Positions 12,846 through 21,844 of a stretch of DNA of 64,000 bases are shown in pieces. The stretch covers positions 8,467,501-8,531,500 of the forward strand of contig JAQISU010000041.1 of the NCBI GenBank assembly GCA_029339505.1, written 5' to 3'. This DNA is from Unio delphinus (taxonomy: Eukaryota; Mollusca; Bivalvia; Unionida; Unionidae). The notes below the pieces were generated by a model, which worked only from the letters and a program-made list of their open reading frames with translations, ran no database searches and was not told the origin of the DNA. Position numbers and translations under genes: made by a program. How positions within the stretch are numbered: position 1 is the first letter of the stretch; every line of letters starts with the position of its first letter.

Positions 12846-13110
12846 ATGGCATGCTTACCGATAGACTTTTTTAACTTTAATTTGACTTGCTTTACGATAG
12901 ATTTTTTTAACATTTAAATTACATGCTTTACGACAGACTTTTTCAACTTTGAAATGACTTGCTTTACGATGGACTTTTTCAACATTGAAATGACTTGCTT
13001 TACGATAGACCTTTTCAACTTTGAAATGACTTGCTTTACAATAGACTTTATCAACATTTAAAAGACATGCTTTACCTTAGAATTTTCACCTTTAAAATGG
13101 CTTGCCTTAC
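12846..13110. repeat. Degenerate minisatellite, unit about 38 bp
   Basis: About seven copies with the shared words gacttgctttacgatagac and tttttcaact. Divergence grows toward the right end. It starts directly after the AT run. Confidence 0.85.
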
Positions 13111-13679
13111 CTTACACTTTCTGTACATTTAATTAAAAATTAAATGATTGTCAATTTTTTTCCTCCAATATATAGCAAATACATATTGATTAAACAAAAC
13201 ATTTGTTTAGCGTCTTTTCATTGAATTTTTATTTTTGTTTTATCTCTGTACATTCTACATGCCTTGTAACTTGTCAGACATATTTTCGACCGGTGTTTTC
13301 GAAAAAATATTGCAAGGTTGATATCTTTCTTGTAATAATAGTTTCTGTTGAATTGAGTAATCTTCCATTTTGTTCCATAACATGTTGAAATATTGTAGTA
13401 TGTAAATAGGGTTTTTGAGATTTGTTACTCTCTAGGTCACAGCCTCTATCAGGTATGACTATTGCCCATATTAGCAAGCAAGCCACATAACATTGTACAC
13501 TCTGTGGACTACTAACATTAAATAGTCCACGAAAATGAAGTGGCCCAAGAAAGTTGCTAGTCATGATAACGCAAAGCAAAACCCAACTATGACAGTCTTT
13601 TACGCGAGTTTTGTTAGTAAATATACAGCAGTACTGTTTCTTAATGTTACTTGGCGTTGCTGGTGATTTTCCATTTCTG

Positions 13680-14087
13680 TCAATACTGTTTCGAATTAGA
13701 CCACGTTAAATATATTATCTTTAAAGGAAAATAATAGTTTTCTAATCTAGTTGAGAATAATTTTTGCCGCTGCAAGCAGTATTTAATAGTCATATATTCT
13801 TGAATGTAATCATATAAAAATAATTTACTTCCACTACCAGAGACACAGGTTACCATCGATATAGACCCAACAATAATTCCGATTGGTGCATCTAAGATGG
13901 CTGTTGTTACCGTGAGTATCACCACACCAAGACCAACCATTTTCGTGACAACAAGACCGCGAAGAGCATATACATCCAAACAAACCTGTTTTTATCTTAT
14001 GACAAACAAGGTTATCTTGACGACTTCATCTCGCAGTTGTTTCTCCAGCTCGATTATTTTTTCACGTTGGTAACATTGAAGGTCCAT
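13680..14087 (-). pseudogene. Hydrophobic small gene of virus-like element
   Basis: From an ATG at 14087 one frame runs to a stop at 13680-13682 with one in-frame stop after about 31 codons. The N-terminus is a charged helix (REKIIELEKQLRDEVVKI) that could form a coiled coil. The middle is hydrophobic and glycine-rich (VGLGVVILTVTTAILDAP, then IGIIVGSISMVTCVSG), giving two likely membrane-active segments. Small proteins of this look occur in Polinton/adintovirus-like elements of marine invertebrates, so I assign it to the element on that basis; no direct homologue was checked. Confidence 0.4.
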
Positions 14088-14112
14088 CGTAGTTATTATA
14101 TTAGTAATGCAC

Positions 14113-14304
14113 TCACTTAGTATAATTGCATAACAGATAGACCCTCTCCGGACTCATCACGTCAATGTGCAAAACACGAACGGTTAGGTAACCGGCTGGA
14201 TAGATTTGAGATGCCTCAAACAGAATTTCACCTTTAGCAGTTAATGCCATTGATATTGTATTTGTAAATGATTTTGAAAGGCCGGTGGCATGTTCGTTAC
14301 TCAA
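14113..14304 (-). CDS. Hypothetical small ORF of virus-like element
   Basis: A 63-codon open frame (MSNEHATGLSKSFTNT at the start) lies between the disrupted gene at 14.33-14.81 kb and the hydrophobic gene at 13.68-14.09 kb, on the same strand. No domain is recognised. Its position suggests a minor structural gene or the tail of the preceding broken gene. Confidence 0.3.
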   Translation of the reverse strand: MSNEHATGLSKSFTNTISMALTAKGEILFEASQIYPAGYLTVRVLHIDVMSPERVYLLCNYTK

Positions 14305-14326
14305 TTAATATTATTCATTAATGTTG

Positions 14327-14814
14327 TTAGTTAAATATATCCATTATAATATCCGTATGTAATACATAAATACGATCCACATTCATTCTCCAAGTTGTTA
14401 TTTCATTATCAGTTACTAACATTTCTTCATTGTTCAGTTTTAGGTATTGTATAAATGAACTTACTACACGTGTTATTGCGGGTACATCTGTGGTCTGTTC
14501 ATCCAGATAATGTTTTATCCCGTTATTGGCAGAATCAACGTACACCGACCCGACACGTCAGAGTGTATGATTCCACTATTTTCTTTGATTTCAGCCAGGT
14601 TCTTTAATACAGCACTTTCAAATTGACTACACTATCTTGAATATTAACGTGAGACATTTCAATATATCAGTTTGATCTTCAAATTTCACAAGCTCATCTC
14701 GGTCGAAAACAAAGACACGGCCACCAAACTCAAATCAGCCCTGGTGACAGACAGGCTCAGATCCAGGTCAGCTCCACGAAGGGTTTAATAAGGTCCATAT
14801 ATATTAACAGACAT
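14327..14814 (-). pseudogene. Disrupted hypothetical gene of virus-like element
   Basis: Starting from an ATG at 14814 (MSVNIYGP), coding-like stretches appear in changing frames: FGGRVFVFDRDELVKFEDQT near 14.71 kb, then a 72-codon block at 14545-14327 (SANNGIKHYLDEQTTDVPAI). Stops and frame changes separate them. The function is unknown. I place it in the virus-like element because of strand and spacing with neighbours. Confidence 0.35.
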
Positions 14815-15189
14815 TATGTAGCATAATAAATGTATTTTAATGTAAAATCAATAAGCGCTTGCGGGGTTGGACTTTCCGCCAACTTATGCACTACTTCAAC
14901 AGCAAGATGACCACATCCTGGTCCACCCTACCTAGTTTGTACTGGTATGGTAGAATAAAGTAGTGGTTGTCGTCCACGTTCCATGGATAAATAATGAACA
15001 ACTTCAACTGTAAAGTGAATCCATAGGAATCAAAATGCAAGCGATGTCTGTGTCTGATGTAACCCAATGATTGTCATGTCCTGTTGTTGAATCCATGTTT
15101 TCTGTGTCGGATGTACATGTTATTGGTACTATTGTATCAGTTCATTTCGTATAAATACACCAAACGAATGCTTGACTGGTTTTACTATC

Positions 15190-15713
15190 GCTAGTACATC
15201 AAGACTGATCACTGGGCTCGTGGTCTTTTGCATGTTGTGCTGGATAATCGAAGACCTCTTTTAGATGGTATTCAACAACTAGTTCCTGGTAATCAAAGGT
15301 TTTTCCCTTCTTTAATAGACATGCAGATCCATCAAACGCTATGCGTCCACCAAACGCCTTTGCACCGCCATCCTGGTTGCAGTTCCCATAGCACATAACG
15401 CTGCATATGTGGCAACCATTGGAGTCGCTTCACCTAACAACGTAGGAATCGATGCAAGGGATGGAAATATTCGATAAAGTCGTTTTCTATTTAATCATAT
15501 TTGATTTAGATAATTTTAGCACAACCGAGATGTAATTATGATTGGTTGCTTAAAGCTGAGCGAGTTGTGTTTGGGTAAACCACACAGGGGCATTTCCAGT
15601 TAATTTTGTCGATGACAATTTAACTGTTAGCCCATAATTATTCTTTTAATTGCGTTTTGTATTTTCTCCAGCTCATTTTCGCTAAGGGATACCTTCACTT
15701 CGGTATCGGACAT
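15190..15713 (-). pseudogene. pX-like small virion protein gene, broken
   Basis: From an ATG at 15713 the frame reads MSDTEVKVSLSENELEKIQN followed by AIKRIIMG and a stop at 15627-15629. After frame changes it continues with a hydrophobic block near 15.47-15.38 kb (IPTLLGEATPMVATYAA) and a lysine/glycine segment (FDGSACLLKKGKTFDYQELV) ending at 15199. The order of a short charged head, an alanine/leucine-rich middle and a KKG-type tail resembles small pX-type core proteins of Polinton and adintovirus-like elements. This is pattern recognition only. At least one stop and one frameshift show decay. Confidence 0.4.
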
Positions 15714-15839
15714 TTTATTTAAATATGTGAGGTTAATTATGAATTTTTCAAAGGCGTAATAAGGACTCTTATTCGACCACCTTCTAACAACACGAATTAT
15801 GACAAATATCGAGAACCGGAAGTACCACATGCACCTTCA

Positions 15840-16410
15840 CGTGCATGAAAACACAAGTCAGCAACGGATTGGATAAACAACTGCAGATGTTCTAACACTA
15901 AATAATATTTTCTGAGATAGCCACACATTGCACGTATAATCGTCTTTTTACCAGGGACCCTAGGGTATGAGTAACGCGTTCGTGTTAAATTCGGAATCTG
16001 ATACGTCTTTGAATCGAGCGATGGTGAAACTATACATTATTACCATAGTCTAATAAATATGCGTTGATGCTACAAAAACGTTATACACTAGTTATTGGGT
16101 TTTTCTATTGCAGCGCTAGCACTGCATAGTGTGGTTAGACATATTTCCTAGGATAGTAAAATATATATTTATTACAGGGTAGAAACATACTTAATAGCAG
16201 CAAAATAGTTTTGCTAACAGAAAATACATTTTATATTTAAGAAATGACGCGGTATTTATATATCATGGCAAATAATTCTTAGATCGACTCTCAAAATATT
16301 TTTAAGGAATTTATGGAGACTTTTGCAATGTCATTTGCTTGCCTGTTGCCTAGAACATAAATACTGTAACAGAATAAACTAAAATCTCCGTTTTGTTTGA
16401 ATACATCTTA
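15840..16410. other. Spacer inside or left of virus-like element
   Basis: No coding signal seen on either strand. Confidence 0.4.
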
Positions 16411-16696
16411 CAGAGCAGCAGAGAGGGTGAATCCGACGACTTTTTACAAGGCGTCAATTCGGCAACCAAGGCTTCCTCGTAAATGCTTAATAGAAGCCTC
16501 CATTCGGCAAAACAGAATTTGAGAAAGGGACGACGCAGGGTTATTGTCCCCATGTGTTGCTGCACATCACGACAACAATGTTGTTGTGATTTCACAAAGG
16601 CGTTCATTCGGCAAGCAAAGGCTTGTTCGTAAATGCTTAATCAGCAAAAAAAAAAATGACGCCAGGTCGTCGTCACGCACCCTCTCTGCTGCTGTG
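16411..16696. mobile_element. MITE-like element with 19-bp inverted ends
   Basis: The left end (cagagcagcagagagggtg, 16411-16429) is the inverse of the right end (caccctctctgctgctgtg, 16678-16696) with one mismatch. Inside are two direct copies of about 50 bp that share ttcggcaa and ttcgtaaatgctta (about 16449-16500 and 16597-16645). No coding capacity is present. I could not find a clear target-site duplication, so the family cannot be named. It ends 57 bp before the ATG at 16754. Confidence 0.6.
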
Positions 16697-16753
16697 GGTT
16701 AACCAAATTAAACATAAATACAGTGGTGAATTAGCGATATATTTTTTATATAA

Positions 16754-17677
16754 ATGGCAAACGTCGGAGAAGCACAAATAACTAGATTAACTAGAGAACG
16801 GTTGGCTGCGATTAATAAATTTCTCCCGTTGAGAGACTCTTTCAGAGCTAATTTGCAAGCTCGACAACAAGGAAAATTAGATTTTAACGCTGATACTGAA
16901 CAGTTATTTAAGCCTATAATTGCGGCAACTGGAGGAGTTGTAACCGCGATAAAAGAATCACAACCTGCAGTTGCACAACCGGAGGTAAAACCTCCAAAAA
17001 AACGTGATGAACGAGTTCAAGATCTTCGAGATAAATTTACTGAGGAGACTTTAGCAACCATCGATAAAACTGATCTATCTAATCTAGTAGATTTAGCCGC
17101 GCGTGGATATTACATTAAATCAAATTATTTGAAACCTGGAAAATACTATCATATCAAAAATGAAGGTGAGACGGCTAAAGCGGTTTACAAAATTAAACAT
17201 CAACTACCACAAATTAATAATAAAGATCCCATATATCAGTCATATTTAACTGCTGTTGAAAACAAATATATCGAATATCAGGAAAAAAGAGGTTTGTTAG
17301 TATCTGAATAGCAACGATTAAAAACAGAACAAAAGCAACAAGAAAAAGAAGAACGAGAACGATTAAAACAAGAACGAGAAGAAGAACGTAGACGTATACA
17401 ACCAAGCCCACGAGGACGAGGACGAGGACGAGGAGGACGAAGACAGGAAGATCCTCATGTGGATGATATTCAACCGCAAGAAGAACCTGAAGCTGATCTC
17501 ACACAAGAATCTACTGGTGAGGGGTATCATGGTGATAATATACCCTGTTCAAGAAGTATCCTTGATGATATATCACGGTTAGAAGTTCTCACTGGAGGAA
17601 AACTAGCTGGAAAAAATTCTCCGGAGATATTAACGAAGCGACTGAAATCTGTAAACGGTTATTTGAAGGTCGTGTAA
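16754..17677 (+). pseudogene. Hypothetical coiled-coil gene of virus-like element
   Basis: One frame runs from ATG 16754 to TAA at 17675-17677, about 307 codons, interrupted only by TAG at 17309-17311. The N-terminal part is helical (RERLAAINKFLPLRDSFRAN). A middle part around codons 90-180 looks folded (LAARGYYIKSNYLKPGKYYH). After the stop comes a highly charged KEEREREE-type helix, then an RG-rich patch (PRGRGRGRGGRR) and an acidic C-terminus. The shape suggests a scaffold or nucleic-acid-binding structural protein, but I know no specific family. Upstream a TATAAA-like word lies just before the ATG. Confidence 0.55.
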
Positions 17678-18415
17678 TGGATATTGGATTATATCGTTGT
17701 TTCATCGATTAACTTACCGATGATTATTATAGTGATTAATCACTACGATTGATCACCGATTAGATATATAGCATTTTAATAAAATGATAGTGCATCGTTT
17801 TATCAGCAGAGCAAGACCTGTTTAAGTCGTAAATTCACGATTGCCAGTGTACAAGGTGATTTTTGTCATAGACTTTCATCGTAAATTGCCTTGAAATGTT
17901 GAATCTCGAAGAGACTCCATCTTCGATTTTCAACAAGGGAATTTCGTCATAGACTTTCAGTTATATATTTTCATTGAAAATCAAAAATAATTCCTAACAA
18001 GAAGAGTCTATGGAAATTAACATTGAAAATCGACTACTTGACCCGACTAACACCAATGTCATTTTTGGTCATTTTTGATGATGTTTGATGATTTTGTTAA
18101 ACATTGCTGGCCAATTTTGGTAAAAAATCATCAAAAATAATTCCTAACAAGAAAAGTCTATGGAAATTAACATTTAAAATCGACTACTTGATCCGACTGA
18201 GACTGGCAAAAATAACTAAAAAATGTGTTAATCTTTGATTTTCAAGACAAACAAATGACTAAAAATCAATGAAAAATCACTAAAAATCACCAAAAATCAA
18301 TGAAAATCACCAGCTATGATAAAAAAATATTTTACTGTTTTATTGCTGGATCACTCGGGATTTTTCCCCATTAAACCCTGAACAGATTTATAATTGAAAA
18401 GCTAGCTTTTTAATA
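17678..18415. other. Non-coding spacer with direct duplication
   Basis: About 60 bp around 17986-18050 are repeated at 18128-18200; shared words include aataattcctaacaagaa and agtctatggaaattaacat. The rest is AT-rich with many aaaatca words. No gene is visible. Confidence 0.6.
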
Positions 18416-18706
18416 ATGTATCAACACGAACGAGTATTCATTTACGGGAAGGATAAACTAGAACATTCTATCAGAATGTGTTTTTCTGATTCTGAATCTC
18501 TGAAATCCGAAGGATTTTCCAGAGATTCAACCGTTGATCTATTATTAGACAGGTTCGGTAATGCAAAATTCCTATTGACAGGCGAACAAATACAACAGTT
18601 AGATCGAGATGGCATAACGGTGATTAGTTGTAGTCGTGATCAAATTATGCAATATATTCATTCTTGTGTACATGTTGAAACGTTAATGAGTATATTAAAC
18701 AGGTGA
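18416..18706 (+). CDS. Hypothetical 96-aa protein of virus-like element
   Basis: An intact 96-codon frame starts with MYQHERVFIYGKDKLEHSIR and ends at TGA 18704-18706. It is mixed in charge, with no membrane segment and a cysteine-containing C-terminal half. The family is unknown. It lies between the scaffold-like gene and the minus-strand genes and has codon use like them, so I regard it as part of the element. Confidence 0.45.
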   Translation: MYQHERVFIYGKDKLEHSIRMCFSDSESLKSEGFSRDSTVDLLLDRFGNAKFLLTGEQIQQLDRDGITVISCSRDQIMQYIHSCVHVETLMSILNR

Positions 18707-19036
18707 AAAATACTTTAACAATGACTAAAATGACCAAAAATCAATCTTAAAAAACCCACCTACCACCCGAATTTACTACCTGGTAGTATAATCACATATT
18801 GACAAAAAAAATACATTACCTGTCCTCTTACAAATTTTGTTCTAGTTCCTGTCCATTGTGCAATACCTGTTATGTGAACAGGTATTGGAATGGAATGCAG
18901 TTCATTGCACATTTTACTCTATAAATAGTTTTGTCGATTACTGAGGTATCCAAAGGGATAGTTTGGTCGATTACTATGAGGCATCCAAAGCAGGGTTTTC
19001 GTTTTGTTGGACCAACATTTTTAAATTCCGGATTTT

Positions 19037-19345
19037 TTAATTAACCTCTCGCTTGGTTTTATATTCCTGCCCTAATTGTTTCCTAATCCTTTCCACGATA
19101 GTAAATAACGGGACAAACTTATCTATGTCATTTTCGTATTTAAAAGTTTCGTAAATTGCATGTTGAATCCGTTTTATAAATGAATATGCCTTAGGTGACA
19201 TGTATTTTTTCCTTTGGGTGCCATATTGAATTTCTTCAAACTCCGACATAATTTCACAACAATCTAAATTATCTAATAATTGAATTCCAAGAGATTTTAA
19301 TTTTGATATTTCATTTATAATCTGATTAGTATTTTCATAGTTCAT
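19037..19345 (-). CDS. Hypothetical 102-aa helical protein
   Basis: An intact frame from ATG 19345 to a stop at 19037-19039. The protein is rich in Lys, Glu and Ile and probably all helical (IINEISKLKSLGIQLLDNL; YENDIDKFVPLFTIVERIRK). No domain recognised. It is followed upstream by a repeat-rich intergenic region at 19.4-19.6 kb that may hold its promoter. Confidence 0.45.
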   Translation of the reverse strand: MNYENTNQIINEISKLKSLGIQLLDNLDCCEIMSEFEEIQYGTQRKKYMSPKAYSFIKRIQHAIYETFKYENDIDKFVPLFTIVERIRKQLGQEYKTKREVN

Positions 19346-19435
19346 ATTAATGATATTTATATATGTCTCAATATACTACAAAAATGAACTCGGTTCTAGA
19401 TTACGAAATAAAAATTTTCATTTACCTTGTCCACT

Positions 19436-19620
19436 TAAGTTATATACGCCTGCACATAATTTCCCAATTATTCATCGCTTGAATGAGTGGGAAATTCTGT
19501 GTAGGCGTATATAACTATAATTAACTTCTATTACTCATCACGTGAATGAGTAATTGGGAAATTCACATGATTATAGTTACTGGGAAATTCTGTGTAAGCG
19601 TATATAACTATAAAAGACGG
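19436..19620. promoter_or_regulatory. Hairpin plus repeated TATA-like block
   Basis: An inverted repeat with arms of about 33 bp (19439-19473 and 19484-19516) carries gttatatacgcc on one side and ggcgtatataac on the other. A further copy of the right arm is at 19580-19615 (gggaaattctgtgtaagcgt then atataactataaa). The block lies between two minus-strand genes. The TATATAACTATAA words look like TATA boxes on both strands, so this may be a promoter region or a replication signal. That role is inference. Confidence 0.5.
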
Positions 19621-19692
19621 AGAATGTTTCAATCCCAGTCAGTCTGAAGTGCAGAACAAGAGGTAAGTGACATATTATTTTAATGTGTTATG

Positions 19693-20364
19693 TTAATTAT
19701 AAATACGATCTAACCCAATACGATATAGTGTCAGAGGATCGTGTATGTTTATCGTTACAAATCCATGTGGGGTGGCTCTGGCACCGTTAAAGAAATTTTG
19801 AAATTGATTAAAACGCATATCAGAGCACCAAGTCTGCCATATATTTCTGAGTATGTGTATATCAACTCCGTTAAATACACACAACAGATTACAATTATCT
19901 CTGATCACCATGGGAATCTGTGTGTATCGTTGAATGACATATATCACGTCTGTGTTTTTATGCCTGCCTCGGGAAAATATCAACGCGAGATTTTTTTGTT
20001 TATCTAACATTACATCGTCGTACACAACAAGATTGTTAATTCTTCCATCGAGGTCTTCCACGGATGGTGCATCGTTGATATCTGTGATTACCTCGACGAT
20101 GTTTTCGCCGGCAATTTCAGAAGCATTTTCATTGTAGTCGCTTAACACTTGATAACAATGCTGATCATGTACGCTCGGGGCAACTAAATACAATTTGTCC
20201 CAGGTGAGATACTTCATTATCATCGTGAGCAGCAACTGAGTTTTACCACTTCCGGACGGTCCAATAATAATCATCCTGATAGAGTTTGGTAACAACGCGT
20301 GATGTTTTATTTGTTGTTTTTTCTTTAGCGCTGAGAAATCAATCACTTCCATTAGATATAACAT
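19693..20364 (-). CDS. Intact A32/FtsK-type DNA-packaging ATPase
   Basis: A 223-codon uninterrupted frame. The Walker A motif is GPSGSGKT at residues 35-42, preceded by RMIIIG. Walker B is NLVVYDD at 111-117. A third conserved stretch, DVIYVIQRYTQIP near 139-151, matches the sensor region of this family. The start is at 20364, or more likely the internal ATG at 20352 (MEVIDFSALKKK). Enzymes of this family drive viral DNA into preformed capsids in Polintons, adintoviruses, virophages and larger DNA viruses. Its start lies about 10-22 bp from the divergent DUF5679 gene, so both may share a promoter. It is the best-preserved gene of the element. Confidence 0.9.
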   Translation of the reverse strand: MLYLMEVIDFSALKKKQQIKHHALLPNSIRMIIIGPSGSGKTQLLLTMIMKYLTWDKLYLVAPSVHDQHCYQVLSDYNENASEIAGENIVEVITDINDAPSVEDLDGRINNLVVYDDVMLDKQKNLALIFSRGRHKNTDVIYVIQRYTQIPMVIRDNCNLLCVFNGVDIHILRNIWQTWCSDMRFNQFQNFFNGARATPHGFVTINIHDPLTLYRIGLDRIYN

Positions 20365-20373
20365 AAATATATT

Positions 20374-20888
20374 ATGGATCTATATTGTGTGAAATGTAAG
20401 AAGCGTACACCAACTATTGACCCAACGACTGTTACCACAAAAAATAACAGAGAAGCGGTCACCGGCAAGTGTGAAATATGCGTTACAAAAAAATATCGAT
20501 GTGTAAAAAAAGCGGTGGTGATATCGCCGACAAGTTAACTAAACTCCCAGGGTTACCACGGAGGAAGTATCCAGGTGAAAAACACCTTCCATGATATAGT
20601 TATTGTGGACCGGGAACACGATTAGATATCAGACTTGATAGTCAGGATAATCCTAACCCGGGAGAAAATCCGATAAATGCAATTGATGAAGCGTGTCGGG
20701 TTCATGATATAGCTTACCGGAGTAATGATTTACAACAGCGTCATCTCGCAGACGTGAGATTAATTCATGCTTTGAATTCTATCACTGATAAATCTGGAAA
20801 TGCTAGCGTCTCAATCAAAGAAAAATTGGCTTCATGGTTGATAAAATCGGCTATGAAAGGTAAGTTCATGTTAGGTGCTGGTAATTAA
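20374..20888 (+). pseudogene. DUF5679 + phospholipase A2 minor virion protein
   Basis: From ATG 20374 the first part (MDLYCVKCKKRTPTIDP, then CEIC) is a two-CxxC zinc-ribbon resembling DUF5679. A frame change at the A-run near 20510-20520 leads to a second part with a secreted-type PLA2 core: calcium loop YCGPGTRL near 20599 and the catalytic His-Asp pair in DEACRVHDIAYR near 20686-20721. A TGA just before the PLA2 core is a further break. The stop is TAA at 20886-20888. In parvoviruses and adintovirus-like agents such a domain in a minor virion protein breaches endosomal membranes during entry. The catalytic residues remain but the gene is broken twice. Confidence 0.8.
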
Positions 20889-20895
20889 TAATAAC

Positions 20896-21844
20896 ATGGA
20901 ATCTATTTATTATTCTCCAAAAGGATAATAGAGGGGTAAAACGGCAATTGGTAAACTCGCTAGCGCTGAAAAAATAAAAAAATACTACAGCAGCAGATTG
21001 GTTATCTAAACAGGCGATATGGCAAATTTATCTACGTCCGCCTAAACAAATTAACTACTCGCATGTGACAGTTCCTAATGAAGTTCATCAGGCTGATATA
21101 TTATTTCTGTCACATCATGGTGGCTACAAATACGCGTTAACTGTAGTTGATGTTGCGAGTCGATACAAACAAGCAGAACCGCTAAAAACAAAATCATCAA
21201 CTGAAGTGGCTTCTGCTTTTGCAAGGGTTTATCGAAGGGGTCCTCTGCGCTGGCCAAATCTATTACAAGTTGATCCTGGCAAGGACTTTCAGGGTGCGGT
21301 TCTATCAACAATGAAACATCATAATGTCACCAAACGACGAGGGCATACTGCACTACATCTCGATCAGGTAATTGTTGAACGATTTAATCGGACGCTTGCT
21401 GACGCTTGCTGAGCGGTTATTTGGATATCAATACGCGAAAGAATTCATCCAGGATAAACGACCTCGTGAATGGGTCAAAACAATACCAGGTGTAATTACT
21501 GCGCTCAATAACGAGATTACTCGAACAATTAATATGAAACCTAACAACGCAATTAAAAAAATATATATACCTAAAACTCCACAAAAAGATTTTTCAAAAG
21601 AACCAAGTCTTGGTAATGTCACTGTTAGGTATTTATATGAACCAGGAGAGCTCGAAGGTGGTAAAAAGGAGCTACTGATCCTATTTGGAGTGTTACCACG
21701 CATAAAATATCTAGTATAACACTATCTACGGGTAGACCAGCAATCTATAGACTGGATTTGACCGCTCCTCAGCGAGGATTTACTCGTGAACAACTGCAAG
21801 TGATACCCGAGAATACTCAATTACCACCGCGTGGTCTTAACTAG
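20896..21844 (+). pseudogene. Retroviral-type (rve) integrase of virus-like element
   Basis: The ATG at 20896 opens a short head (MESIYYSPKG) followed at once by TAA TAG. The catalytic core follows in another frame at about 20989-21412: HQADILFL and ALTVVDVASRYK around the first Asp, LQVDPGKDFQG for the second, and VERFNRT for the Glu, with about 34 residues between the second Asp and the Glu. A 10-bp tandem copy (gacgcttgct) near 21389-21408 breaks the frame. The C-terminal part (EPGELEGG, then a frame change near 21662) ends at TAG 21842-21844. The family inserts the linear viral DNA into host chromosomes. It converges on the polymerase gene, whose stop lies at 21837-21839. Confidence 0.85.

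Noticed and set aside
19741..20137. Plus-strand open frames over the ATPase gene
   Set aside because: They are antisense shadows of the minus-strand ATPase, whose motifs are clear.
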